Positions 7,693 through 17,037 are shown, counted from the stretch's first letter. The stretch: DNA of 64,000 nucleotides from an uncultured Lachnospiraceae bacterium (GCA_902476265.1 CABSCP010000021.1:10571-74570); one strand, 5' to 3'. Numbers and translations: made by a program. Notes: generated from the sequence alone by a model not told the origin.

Positions 7693-9390
7693 ATGATTAT
7701 TGGAATAGATCTGGGCACAACCAACAGCCTGGCGGCCTGTTTTACGGAAAACGGGCCCTGTATTATCCCCAACAGGCTGGGACAGCCGCTGACGCCCTCC
7801 GTGGTCAGCGTGGATGAGGAAGGGTGCGTTTATGTCGGGGAAACGGCAAAGGAAAGAAGGGCGCTTTATCCGGATACGGTAGCAGCCGCATTTAAAAGGA
7901 GCATGGGCAGCGACCGGGAGTTCAGACTGGGAAAACGGAAGTTTACGGCGGAAGAGCTTTCTTCTTTTGTGCTGCGGGCCTTAAAGGAGGATGCCGAGAG
8001 CTGGCTGGGCGAGCCGGTCACGGAAGCGGTCATCAGCGTGCCGGCTTATTTCGATGACAGACGGCGGAAAGCCACAAAGCGCGCCGGAGAACTGGCGGGG
8101 CTGAAGGTGGAACGCATTATCAGCGAGCCTACTGCGGCCGCCATCGCCTATGGGCTTTATGAAAGAAAACAGAATACGCGGTTTCTGGTCTTTGACCTGG
8201 GCGGCGGGACATTTGATGTTTCCATTCTGGAACTCTACGAAAATATCCTGGAAGTGCGCGCCGTTGCGGGGGACAACTATCTGGGCGGGGAAGACTTTAC
8301 GGAAGAGCTTCTGAAAATATTTCTGAAAAAGTGTGATCTTTCACCTGAGAAAATCGGCAGGAAGGATCATGTCCGCCTTTACAATGAGGCGGAGCGCTGC
8401 AAAAAGCTTTTTAATGACGCAGGAGAAGTCACCATGCGCGCTGTCCTCGGACAAAACGGGGAAGAGATGACGGAAAAGAGCGCGGTCATCACCTATCGGG
8501 AATTTGCGGAAAGCTGCGAACCGCTGTTGGAAAAAATCAAGCAGCCGGTGAAGAGGAGTCTTTCCGACGCCCGGCTGAAGCTGTCTGATATCGATGTGGT
8601 GGTGCTCATCGGCGGAGCTACCAGACTGCAGATTGTACGGGATTTTCTGATCAAACTGTTCCGGAAATTTCCGGATACCAATATCAACCCTGATGAAGCG
8701 GTAGCTCTCGGGGCGGCAGTGCAGGCAGCCATGAAAGAGCGCAGGGAAGCCGTGCGTGAAGTGATCCTGACGGATGTCTGTTCCTTTACGCTGGGGACGG
8801 ATGTGGTGGTGGATCTGGGCAACGGCAGAAAAGAACCCGGGCATTTCTGCCCCATTATCGAGCGCAATACCGTGATTCCCGCCAGCAGAACGGAACGTTT
8901 TTATACCGCTCATGATAATCAGGATAAAATATGTATCCGCGTGCTTCAGGGCGAAAGCCGGTTTGCGGATAACAATCTGTATCTGGGAGAACTGCAGCTG
9001 GATGTGCCCAAAGGTCCTTCCGGAAAAGAGAGCGTGGATGTGACCTATACCTATGATATCAATTCCATCCTGGAAGTGGAGGCCACGGTGGTGTCCACCC
9101 AGGAAACGAAAAAGGTGATCATCAAAGGCGCGGAGAACCAGATGACCGAAGAACAGATCGCAGAGCGGATGGAAGAGCTGGCCTATCTGAAAATCCAGCC
9201 CAGGGACAGGGAAGAAAACAAGCTGCTTTTGCTGCAGGCGGAAAGAACTTATGAAGAATTGCTGGGAGAGGATCGCAGACGACTGGAATATCAGATACAG
9301 AAGTTCGAAGAAGCGTTGAAAAGCTGCGATCGTGACAAAATTCGAGAGGAAAGGGAATCGTTAAAAGAAAAATTAGGCGAAATTTGGTAA
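7693..9390 (+). CDS. hscC: Hsp70-family chaperone, HscC type
   Basis: 565 residues, shorter than DnaK (~610-640) and close to HscC. The actin-like ATPase domain shows GIDLGTTNSLAACF at the N-terminus (phosphate 1), VFDLGGGTFDVSILEL near residue 175 (phosphate 2), EPTAAAIAYGL, and VVLIGGATRLQIVRD (adenosine). The substrate-binding domain follows VKEV..FTLG-like sequence at about residue 365. The helical lid is abbreviated. A perfect ribosome site (AAGAGGTGG) precedes ATG 7693. HscC proteins work with specialised J-proteins, and the only candidate here is the immediate upstream gene. DnaK itself is normally beside grpE/dnaJ, which are absent. Confidence 0.88.
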   Translation: MIIGIDLGTTNSLAACFTENGPCIIPNRLGQPLTPSVVSVDEEGCVYVGETAKERRALYPDTVAAAFKRSMGSDREFRLGKRKFTAEELSSFVLRALKEDAESWLGEPVTEAVISVPAYFDDRRRKATKRAGELAGLKVERIISEPTAAAIAYGLYERKQNTRFLVFDLGGGTFDVSILELYENILEVRAVAGDNYLGGEDFTEELLKIFLKKCDLSPEKIGRKDHVRLYNEAERCKKLFNDAGEVTMRAVLGQNGEEMTEKSAVITYREFAESCEPLLEKIKQPVKRSLSDARLKLSDIDVVVLIGGATRLQIVRDFLIKLFRKFPDTNINPDEAVALGAAVQAAMKERREAVREVILTDVCSFTLGTDVVVDLGNGRKEPGHFCPIIERNTVIPASRTERFYTAHDNQDKICIRVLQGESRFADNNLYLGELQLDVPKGPSGKESVDVTYTYDINSILEVEATVVSTQETKKVIIKGAENQMTEEQIAERMEELAYLKIQPRDREENKLLLLQAERTYEELLGEDRRRLEYQIQKFEEALKSCDRDKIREERESLKEKLGEIW

Positions 9391-9441
9391 AATTATACAA
9401 TCGGACAGGATAATTTTTGTGATACATTGTGCAAATAGATA

Positions 9442-9450
9442 TGTTATAAT
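9442..9450 (+). promoter_or_regulatory. Extended -10 promoter for ppdK
   Basis: TGTTATAAT at 9442-9450 is an extended -10 element (TGn plus consensus TATAAT). No good -35 lies at 17 bases. It is about 70 bases before the ppdK start, leaving a short untranslated leader. Confidence 0.55.
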
Positions 9451-9523
9451 ATTTGCATGAGAGCGGCCGCCAGCCCTGGCGTTTCGCTGCATACCATAAA
9501 AAGTTCAAAGGGGGAACTGAATA

Positions 9524-12145
9524 ATGGCAAAATGGGTATATTTATTCAAAGAAGGCAATGCGGACATGCGCAACCTTCTGGGCGGTAAAGGAGCAAACCT
9601 GGCGGAGATGACCAATCTTGGCCTGCCGATTCCGCAGGGCTTTACCGTGACAACTGAGGCCTGTACCGATTATTACAACAACGGCAGAAAGATTTCCGAG
9701 GAAATCCAGTCTCAGATTTTTGACGCGCTGGCAATTCTGGAAGAACAGCAGGGAAAGAAATTCGGCGATACGGAAAATCCGTTGCTGGTTTCCGTCCGCA
9801 GTGGCGCGAGGGCTTCCATGCCGGGCATGATGGACACGATCCTGAATCTGGGCCTGACGGATATTTCTGTGGAGGGATTTGCGAAGAAGACCGGCAATCC
9901 CAGGTTTGCTTATGACTCCTACAGAAGATTTATCCAGATGTTTTCCGATGTGGTTATGGAAGTGCCCAAATCCCTGTTTGAACGGGTTCTGGATGATATC
10001 AAGGAAAGCAAAGGCGTTCATTTTGACACCGAGCTGACAGCGGATGACTTAAAAGAGGTCATCGCACGTTTTAAACAGATCTATAAAGATAAGATGGGAG
10101 AAGATTTCCCTCAGGAGCCCCGTATCCAGCTGATGGAAGCGGTGAAAGCCGTTTTCCGTTCCTGGGATAACGAGAGAGCCATTGTATACAGAAGAATGAA
10201 CGATATTCCCGGAGACTGGGGCACGGCCGTGAGCGTACAGGCCATGGTATTCGGCAATATGGGCAATACTTCCGGAACAGGCGTTGCATTTACCAGAAAC
10301 CCTTCCACCGGCGCCAAAGGAATCTATGGGGAATATCTGATTAACGCGCAGGGGGAAGACGTTGTGGCGGGCATCCGCACACCGCAGCCCATCACCAGAC
10401 TGGAAGAGGATCTTCCGGAATGCTATAAGCAGTTCATCGGAATCGCCAATAAGCTGGAACAGCATTACAGAGATATGCAGGATATGGAGTTTACCATTGA
10501 AGAGGGCAAGCTTTTCTTCCTGCAGACGAGAAACGGCAAGAGAACCGCGCCCGCCGCGCTGCAGATCGCTTGTGATCTGGTAGATGAAGGCATGATTACC
10601 CCTGAAGAAGCGGTTCTGCGTATCGAAGCCAAATCCCTGGACCAGCTGCTTCATCCCACCTTTGATCCGGAAGCGTTAAAGAGAGGAACGGTGATCGGAC
10701 AGGCTCTGCCCGCATCCCCGGGCGCTGCGGCAGGAAAAGTTTACTTCACCGCGGAAGAAGCGAAGGAAGCCCATGAAAAAGGAGAGAGGGTTGTTCTGGT
10801 ACGTCTGGAAACCTCTCCGGAAGATATTGAAGGAATGCACGCTGCGGAAGGCATTCTGACCGTGCGCGGCGGCATGACCTCCCATGCGGCAGTGGTTGCC
10901 CGGGGCATGGGCACAGCCTGCATTTCCGGCTGCGGCGACATTGTGATTGATGAAGACGCAAAATTCTTCTCTCTGGGCGGTAAGACCTACCATGAGGGAG
11001 ATTACATTTCCTTAGACGGTTCTACCGGTAAGATTTATGACGGAGATATCCAGACCGAAGAAGCCAGCATCAGCGGCAATTTCGGACGTATCATGGCCTG
11101 GGCGGACTCCTTCCGCAAACTGCGCGTGCGCACCAATGCGGACACGCCTGCGGATGCTGCCAATGCCGTGAAGCTGGGCGCAGAAGGCATCGGTCTGTGC
11201 CGTACCGAGCACATGTTCTTTGAACCCGAAAGGATTCCCAAGATCCGCAGAATGATTCTCTCCAAGACAGTGGAAGACAGAGAAAAAGCGCTGGCGGAAC
11301 TGATCCCTTATCAGAAGGGTGACTTTAAGGAAATTTATGAAGTGATGGAAGGACGCCCTGTGACCATCCGCTTCCTGGATCCTCCGCTCCATGAATTCGT
11401 TCCCACAGAAGAGAAGGATATCGAAGATCTGGCAAGGGATATGGGCATTTCCGTAGCAGAAGTAAAAGCCACCTGCGATGACCTCCATGAATTCAACCCG
11501 ATGATGGGACACCGTGGCTGTCGTCTGTCCGTAACCTATCCTGAAATTGCGAGAATGCAGACCAGAGCCGTCATGGAAGCTGCGATCGAAGTGAAGGCGG
11601 AAAAGGGATATGATATTGTTCCCGAAATCATGGTTCCCCTGGTTGGCGATAAGAAAGAACTCAAGTTTGTCAAAGAAGTGATTGTCAAGACAGCAGAGCA
11701 GGTAAGAGCGGAGAAAAATTCCGATATCAAATACCATATCGGCACCATGATCGAAATTCCCCGCGCAGCCCTTCTGGCAAATGAAATCGCAGAGGAAGCG
11801 GAATTCTTCTCCTTCGGCACAAACGATCTGACCCAGATGACTTTCGGCTTCTCCCGTGATGATGCCGGCAAGTTCCTGGTTGACTACTATAAGAGTAAAA
11901 TTTATGAATCCGATCCTTTTGCAAGACTGGATCAGAACGGTGTGGGACAGCTGGTTGAAATGGCTGCAAAGAAAGGCCGCGCTACCAGACCCGACATCAA
12001 ACTGGGCATCTGCGGCGAACACGGCGGCGATCCTTCTTCCGTTGAATTCTGCCACAGAGTTGGTTTAAACTATGTATCCTGTTCCCCGTTCCGCGTGCCC
12101 ATCGCACGACTTGCGGCGGCCCAGGCGGCATTAAAGGACAAATAA
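9524..12145 (+). CDS. ppdK: Pyruvate, phosphate dikinase
   Basis: 873 residues, full length. Reversibly interconverts pyruvate + ATP + Pi with PEP + AMP + PPi; in anaerobic Clostridia it serves PPi-linked glycolysis or gluconeogenesis. Domains in order: ATP-grasp nucleotide-binding domain with GGKGANLAEMTNLGLPIP near the N-terminus, the swivelling phosphohistidine domain with GGMTSHAAVVARGMG (catalytic His about residue 455), and the C-terminal PEP-utilising TIM barrel with GAEGIGLCRTEHMFF and GICGEHGGDP (catalytic Cys). AAAGGGGGAAC precedes ATG 9524. Monocistronic: its own promoter before it and terminators after it. Confidence 0.97.
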   Translation: MAKWVYLFKEGNADMRNLLGGKGANLAEMTNLGLPIPQGFTVTTEACTDYYNNGRKISEEIQSQIFDALAILEEQQGKKFGDTENPLLVSVRSGARASMPGMMDTILNLGLTDISVEGFAKKTGNPRFAYDSYRRFIQMFSDVVMEVPKSLFERVLDDIKESKGVHFDTELTADDLKEVIARFKQIYKDKMGEDFPQEPRIQLMEAVKAVFRSWDNERAIVYRRMNDIPGDWGTAVSVQAMVFGNMGNTSGTGVAFTRNPSTGAKGIYGEYLINAQGEDVVAGIRTPQPITRLEEDLPECYKQFIGIANKLEQHYRDMQDMEFTIEEGKLFFLQTRNGKRTAPAALQIACDLVDEGMITPEEAVLRIEAKSLDQLLHPTFDPEALKRGTVIGQALPASPGAAAGKVYFTAEEAKEAHEKGERVVLVRLETSPEDIEGMHAAEGILTVRGGMTSHAAVVARGMGTACISGCGDIVIDEDAKFFSLGGKTYHEGDYISLDGSTGKIYDGDIQTEEASISGNFGRIMAWADSFRKLRVRTNADTPADAANAVKLGAEGIGLCRTEHMFFEPERIPKIRRMILSKTVEDREKALAELIPYQKGDFKEIYEVMEGRPVTIRFLDPPLHEFVPTEEKDIEDLARDMGISVAEVKATCDDLHEFNPMMGHRGCRLSVTYPEIARMQTRAVMEAAIEVKAEKGYDIVPEIMVPLVGDKKELKFVKEVIVKTAEQVRAEKNSDIKYHIGTMIEIPRAALLANEIAEEAEFFSFGTNDLTQMTFGFSRDDAGKFLVDYYKSKIYESDPFARLDQNGVGQLVEMAAKKGRATRPDIKLGICGEHGGDPSSVEFCHRVGLNYVSCSPFRVPIARLAAAQAALKDK

Positions 12146-12148
12146 ATT

Positions 12149-12167
12149 CACGACATTTGTTGTCGTG
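12149..12167 (+). other. Short hairpin immediately after ppdK
   Basis: CACGACA (12149-12155) pairs with TGTCGTG (12161-12167) around a 5-base loop. There is no T-run, so it is not a terminator by itself. It may protect the 3' end of the ppdK mRNA. Confidence 0.35.
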
Positions 12168-12228
12168 GGACAAGCGGATTTGTTCTGGAAAGGGCATTTT
12201 GGCTTAGCGCCCACGCCATAGAAAAAAT

Positions 12229-12272
12229 AGCCTGACGCTGGTTTTTTGGAACCGGCGAAGGGCTGTTTTTTT
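12229..12272 (+). terminator. Rho-independent terminator 1 after ppdK
   Basis: AGCC..CGCTGGTT pairs with AACCGGCG..GGCT, and seven T residues follow. Probable main terminator of ppdK. Confidence 0.8.
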
Positions 12273-12317
12273 GTCTTAAAGACGATTTATAAATGGTTAG
12301 TAATAAATTTTTTACCA

Positions 12318-12353
12318 AGAGCCAGGTCACTGCACAGACCTGACTCTTTTTTT
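12318..12353 (+). terminator. Rho-independent terminator 2 after ppdK
   Basis: AGAGCCAGGTC pairs with GACCTGACTCT (one mismatch), followed by a T-run. A second, separate terminator only 46 bases after the first. The gap 12146-12583 contains these hairpins, AT-rich DNA and a promoter, and no convincing gene. Confidence 0.8.
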
Positions 12354-12483
12354 AAAAAAAGTGCTGCTGTACTAATTATTTAGTGCGACAGCTCTGCTGA
12401 TTTGTTTTAAAAGTAAATATTTACATTCAGAAAATTAAAAAGATCCTATATATGGAACAAAAAAAGGAACTTTAAAAGGAGAA

Positions 12484-12512
12484 TATAAAGGCTGTAAAAA
12501 TAAGCCTTTATG
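12484..12512 (+). other. Hairpin in leader of Mor-like gene
   Basis: ATAAAGGCT and AGCCTTTAT form a 9-base stem with an A-rich loop upstream of the promoter-like TGTTATACT. No T-run follows. Significance unknown. Confidence 0.3.
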
Positions 12513-12537
12513 TGGTTGGATTTAAGGAAATGTTAAT

Positions 12538-12546
12538 TGTTATACT
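12538..12546 (+). promoter_or_regulatory. Extended -10 promoter for Mor-like gene
   Basis: TGTTATACT at 12538-12546 is an extended -10 element about 38 bases before the GTG start. No clear -35 is seen. Confidence 0.45.
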
Positions 12547-12583
12547 TTAGATGTGTAATGAGTAATACGAGGGAGGTGAGAGT

Positions 12584-12910
12584 GTGATAAGTATAGACCT
12601 GGATAACTTAAATGAGGAATCGGTTTATAAAGCTTTTAACGTTGAAGGAAATGAATTTGATGCACTCAATGACAGTTATTTGGAACTCTATGAGTTGATC
12701 GGTCGTGATGCTATGCTTAAACTCTTTAAGTATTTCCGTGGTGACAAGATTGACCGCCCCATGAGGCTGTATCGCTCGGATTTTATAGCAGATTTGGCAA
12801 GCCGGACAACAGACAGGCGGGAACGTGCCAAGATTGCCAGAGCCGGAGGATACACCATAAAATTTATAGAGGGGGTGTTGAGCAAGCGAAGAAATGAAAC
12901 AGAAGAGTAA
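12584..12910 (+). CDS. Mor-like DNA-binding protein (putative)
   Basis: 108 residues. GTG start supported by GGGAGGTG at 12571-12578, five bases away. The middle (GRDAMLKLFKYFRGDKI..P) and the C-terminal RERAKIARAGGYTIKFIEGVL look like the Mor/C-type activator fold: a dimerisation helix pair with an xGG/RGDxI turn, then a helix-turn-helix. That is a pattern-level judgement, not a database match. A small acidic N-terminal extension precedes it. DNA around it is AT-richer than the housekeeping genes. The next small gene begins inside its 3' end, so they are translationally coupled. It may regulate the broken secreted-protein gene just downstream. Confidence 0.6.
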   Translation: MISIDLDNLNEESVYKAFNVEGNEFDALNDSYLELYELIGRDAMLKLFKYFRGDKIDRPMRLYRSDFIADLASRTTDRRERAKIARAGGYTIKFIEGVLSKRRNETEE

Positions 12911-13019
12911 AAAAAACCTGTTCCACGATATTTCCATGGAGCGCATAGTGGAAATTTTTCATATGTTGGGAGAAATGGGATTTGGAAGAGAAATCGTAGG
13001 GGTTTTTAAGAAGAAATGA
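12894..13019 (+). CDS. 41-residue small protein overlapping the Mor-like gene
   Basis: Short open frame starting MKQKSKKNLFHD and ending in the basic FKKK. Starts 17 bases before the stop of the Mor-like gene. Its TGA (13017-13019) overlaps ATG 13016 of the next frame as ATGA. The N-terminus is basic; the middle (SMERIVEIFHMLGEMGFG) should form an amphipathic helix. The ATGA junctions on both sides argue for a real translated unit, but there is no strong ribosome site of its own. No recognised family. It could be a small modulator of the Mor-like protein. Confidence 0.45.
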   Translation: MKQKSKKNLFHDISMERIVEIFHMLGEMGFGREIVGVFKKK

Positions 13020-14461
13020 AAAAATACTTTATTAGAGGGAAAGGGAAAAGAGAAATGGAAAAAAAGAAATTTAAGAGGATGTTGGCTGTATTAGGAGTTG
13101 CTTCGTTAGTTGTCTGCCAGAACGGCATTATGCAGGTGAGGGCGGCAGAACCTTCAGCACAGGAGACACTGGAGAATAACGCTACGGAGGCAGAGGGAAC
13201 AGAGGAAGAGTAAGAAACAATGTCCGAAGAGACTGTGCCGGAAGAGGAAGAAACAACGCCCGTAGAGACTGCATTGGAAAAGGAAGAGTCAATATCTGAA
13301 GAGACTGCAGCAAAAGAGACAATACAAAAAACGATAGAGACAGAGAATGTCGCAGAAGAGCAGGCTCAGAAACGGCTTGAAAAGGTGACTGATTTAAAAT
13401 GGAGTGAGAACGGAGAGGGAAAATTCATAAATCCGAATGAAGAAGCCGCTTTTACAGTATGTGTTATGAAAGACGGAGAGAAGGTTGGTACTTGGAGGGA
13501 TAGTTCGTTATATGGCTCAGGGAAAGTGACTTTTGACCTGTACCATTTGGTGGTAAAAAGTGGAAATGGGACATATACCTTTCAGGTAAATGCGGTAGCG
13601 GACGGATATGAGGAATCAGGCTGGTCAGAACTCAGCCCGGAGTTTGAATATACGGTGCCTGATATATAGCTTCCGACACCTTCCGTCTTTGTGGAAGAAG
13701 GAGTTATCTACTGTTCACTGGACGGAAATTCCGATTATGTACTGGGGGAGGATTATGGATTTAATTACGAACTCTATTATCGTGACAGTTTCGGAGATCA
13801 TCGGCTTACACAACAAGGATTGGATGAAACCAGTTTTGATGCCGGACGGTATTGGAGTGATGCATTGGCTCCGGGGCGTGCTTATTATGTACAAGTGCAG
13901 ACAATAAGCAGAAAAATTAAGGAACTTAGAGATAGCGATTGGTCTGACTTCATGCTGTTAGCAGATTACAGTGATTCCGAAGCTTCCCGGAAGGATGCAC
14001 CTGCACGGGTAGCTTCCTCCAAGAAGGAAGAGCCGGTAATCGAAGGATGGAAACCGGTCACTCAGGATGAAATCAAACGGTATGCGGTTTATGGAAAAGA
14101 AAACCCGGTTTTATTGGCGGATGAAAAAAACAGCTATGGGGTAACGATACAGAATGCAATGCACGGAAAACTTTGTTTTGATTCTTTGGAGGCAGCGCTG
14201 AACGGTTACACGATTGGAAGGACATACAATATTTATCCGGCGGGGCAGACTGCTTATAGGATGAATGAAAAAGCGAAGTTTACATTAAGCATCCCCAAAG
14301 CATTGCAGGCGGGCAGCCGGGAGTACTGCATGATCTGTGTGACGGAAAACGGCGTTCCGGTCGTATTAAAGGATCTGGATACCAATCCGGAAACAATCAC
14401 TTTTGAAACGAATGTTTATTATGCGTTTGCGTTGGTTTATAAGGATGCCATCGCAAAATAG
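13016..14461 (+). pseudogene. Secreted repeat-type protein broken by two in-frame stop codons
   Basis: One frame (frame 2) runs from 13016 to the TAG at 14459-14461, interrupted by TAA at 13211-13213 and TAG at 13667-13669. Likely initiator ATG 13055 (or 13016, by ATGA overlap). The N-terminus has a basic region, hydrophobic core and a VRA/AE signal-peptidase site, followed by a Glu/Thr-rich linker. Then come two fibronectin-like beta segments (VTDLKWSENGEGKF...; LPTPSVFVEEG...) and a C-terminal domain. Protein character is continuous across both stops: E-rich on both sides of the first, and VPDI/LPTPSV flanking the second. Substitution from GAA or CAA and from CAG is therefore the simplest explanation. 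No function known; extracellular, probably cell-surface. Confidence 0.75.
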
Positions 14462-14500
14462 CGGATAGCTTTTTCATTAAAAATATAGGAATAACTTGAG

Positions 14501-14547
14501 ATAAACCGATGGTGCAGACTTTCAGTCAGGTCCATCGGTTTATTTTT
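14501..14547 (+). terminator. Rho-independent terminator after secreted-protein pseudogene
   Basis: Perfect 12-base stem ATAAACCGATGG / CCATCGGTTTAT with a 19-base loop, then TTTTGTG. Confidence 0.8.
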
Positions 14548-14555
14548 GTGTTTGT

Positions 14556-14867
14556 GAAGCGACTGCGCCAAAAGGCTATTGTGTCAAGGATATGGGAGAC
14601 GGGGTCAACAATATGGCAGCCATGAAAGCCGCTGATGTAATTCTGCTGGAAAAGGATTTAAAAGTGCTCAAAACAGGGACAAAATAAGGAAGAAAAGCCT
14701 ATGCCAATATGCTAAGATATATCAAGATGACGACTTCTTCCGTCAGCAGGTTTATGCTGTGGATGAGGCCGGTGAGCTCCCGGTTTGACATGATAACATT
14801 TTTGCTGATGTATTTTGTCATATGCCCGCAGACAGCGGAGGGGACAGTTATACAACAGGAGCAGTGA
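14556..14867 (+). pseudogene. mgtA: Remnant of MgtA-type Mg2+ P-type ATPase
   Basis: A single frame ending at TGA 14865-14867 reads, in pieces, like the C-terminal half of MgtA/MgtB. MGDGVNN..AAMKAADV corresponds to the P-type hinge GDGVND (last Asp changed to Asn). ILLEKDLKVL corresponds to the ADIILLEKDLMVLE block. An in-frame TAA (14685) follows, then GRKAYANMLRYIKMTTSS (start of the C-terminal membrane part) and FMLW..PVSSRFD..TFLLMYFVICP (late helices). The segments between them are deleted. AADV..SADV in the ancestral gene offers a short repeat for one of the deletions. The catalytic DKTGT half is missing entirely. Not functional. Confidence 0.75.
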
Positions 14868-14935
14868 TCCTGCCATGAAGGCAGTATATGAGTTACTATG
14901 GAGAACTGCTTTAGAAAAAAAGGGGTTATAAAGAG

Positions 14936-17026
14936 ATGCGTTTTATTGAACAATTACAGAAACCGGATCGTGAATTTACTCCGATCCCATTTTGGTTTTT
15001 AAACGGAGATCTGCGGGATGAAGAAATCCGCAGGCAGCTTTCGGACTTTGCATCACACGGGGTATATGGTGTTGTGCTGCATCCCAGAATCGGCCTGCCA
15101 AAGCGGATTCCCTATTTGTCGAAGACTTTTTTTCACTACATAAGGACTGCAGTAAAGACGGCGGCCGACCTGGATATGAAGGTGGTTCTTTATGATGAGG
15201 GGATGTATCCTTCCGGCTCCGCAGGCGGGCAGGTGGTGGAGGGGCATACAGAGTTTGCCAGCCAGGGAATTGTGCTGACGGACCGGGTGTTTAACGGCGA
15301 TGAAGTTTTAGCAAAGACAGAGTATGGCACTTTGGTGGCAAGAAAGAGCGGAGGAACCATCCGCGGCCTTCACTGGGGAGAAGATGACGGGGAGCCGGGG
15401 GCGCCCGCCAGCGCGGATATTTTGAATCAGGATGCGGTAAACCGTTTTCTGGAATTGACCCATGAGGCATATTACCGGGAGTTAAAGGAATATTTCGGGA
15501 ATACGATCATTGGATTTTTTACGGATGAGCCCGGTATTCTGGGGCGCAATGTTGAGGGAATGTTTCCCTGGACAAGGGGATTTGCGGCGGATTTTACCGC
15601 GGCGGGCGGTGAGCTTGCAGAGCTTGCGGCTTTGTTTACCGGAGAGAAGAATGCTGCAGTCAGGCTGTATCATGAGATGCTGTTAGAGAGGGAAGGCAGG
15701 GTATATTATGGCAGCCTGAGCGATTGGTGTGAGAAACATGGAATTGCGCTGATGGGCCATCCCCATCAGAGCGATGATATTGAAGTGGAGAAGTATTTCC
15801 ATATTCCGGGGCAGGATCTGGCGCTGCGCTGGGTCGCACCGGAAAACGGCGGTATTACCGGCATGGATTCCACCATGGCGAAGTGCAGCAGCGATGCGGC
15901 CAGGCTGATGAACCGCAGGCGCAATTCCAATGAGTGCTTCGGAGCCTGTAATAAGGACGGGAACCCGTGGCAGCTTTCCGGCAGCGATATTAAATGGTAT
16001 TTGGACTGGCTTTCTGTGCGGGGCGTTAATCTTTTCATTCCGCATGCTTTTTACTACAGCATTGCAGGAAAAAGAAAAGAGGAACGTCCTCCGGACGTAG
16101 GCCCTAACAGCATTTGGTGGCCTTATTATCAAATGTGGTCCGTCTATATGAGCCGCCTGTCCTGTCTGATGACGGAGGGAAAACTGCAGGCCCGGGTGGC
16201 TGTGCTTTGTCAAAACAGGGACTTGAAGCCGGAATTGACCGCTCCTCTTTATGAGAGACAAATCAGTTTTCAGTATTTGCCGGAAAGCGTCTGGAAGGAA
16301 TGCCGTGTGGAATAGGAAAATTTGGTCTGCCGCGGACAGCATTATCCGGTGGTGCTGGGGGATGAAGAAGGACGGTTCCCGGAGGTTTCGGGTGAGTTAG
16401 AGGATGCACAACCGTATGTATGGTGCAATCCCAAAGCTCCGGATCTGCGTTGTGCCCACATACTTTGCGGCGGTACTACGGAATGCTGGTTTCTGGTAAA
16501 TGAAGGAGAATCGGAAATCAAAACTAGGCTCACGGTACCGACTGACCGGTGTCTGGGCTGGTTTGATTTATGGACAGGACGGGTGTGGAGGGCCGAATCT
16601 TTGGGCTTGTCGGATGGGAAAACCAAAACGGAACTTGTTTTGCCCTGCAGAGGAAGTATTCTTCTTTTTACCTGTACCGGAGAAGAATTTGAAAGGCTGG
16701 GAGAGGCAGAGAAGCCTGAGCGGATTGTGGCGCCCCGATTTCGTCATGTGAAAACGGATCAGGAGAGGATACAGAAGGTTTATCTGGCGGAATGGATCTG
16801 CAGCAAAGAACAACTGGAGAAAATTTCCCCTGTCTTGGAAACAGAAGCGGAGGAAATGGTCGAACTTGAAGTGAACGGAAAGCCGGCAGGGGTGTCCTTT
16901 TGGAACCCGCACCGGTTTCGGCTGGACGGGCTTTTGCAGGAGGGAAACAATGAGTTGAAGCTTACCGTTACCGGCAGTCCGGCCAATAAATACGGACGCC
17001 CGGTGTGGTATGGATTAAAAGTATAG
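14936..17026 (+). pseudogene. GH106-like glycoside hydrolase split by an in-frame amber codon
   Basis: One frame spans 14936-17026 with a single TAG at 16313-16315. The N-terminal part has the GH106/alpha-L-rhamnosidase-like pattern: IPFWFLNGDLRDEEIRRQL, GVVLHPRIGLP, then VVLYDEGMYPSGSAGG, and GFFTDEPGIL with an acidic pair. The C-terminal part is beta-sandwich-like (FLVNEGESEIKTRL; LEVNGKPAGVSFWNPHRF). The join KECRVE*ENLVCRGQ is smooth, so CAG or GAG to TAG is likely. At ~697 codons it is somewhat shorter than full-length relatives, and a short segment may also be missing after the amber. No signal peptide, so the ancestor was cytoplasmic. The N-terminal piece retains most of the barrel and might still fold. 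Confidence 0.75.
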
Positions 17027-17037
17027 GAAGAAACAGT

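Noticed and set aside
11012..12055. 347-residue frame antisense to ppdK
   Set aside because: Shadow of ppdK codon usage; no independent evidence for expression.
13211..16315. Genome-wide stop-codon recoding as the cause of the in-frame stops
   Set aside because: TAA and TAG are used as normal stops in intact genes here (for example ppdK TAA, the XRE regulator TAG), and these stops lie mostly in genes with other damage.
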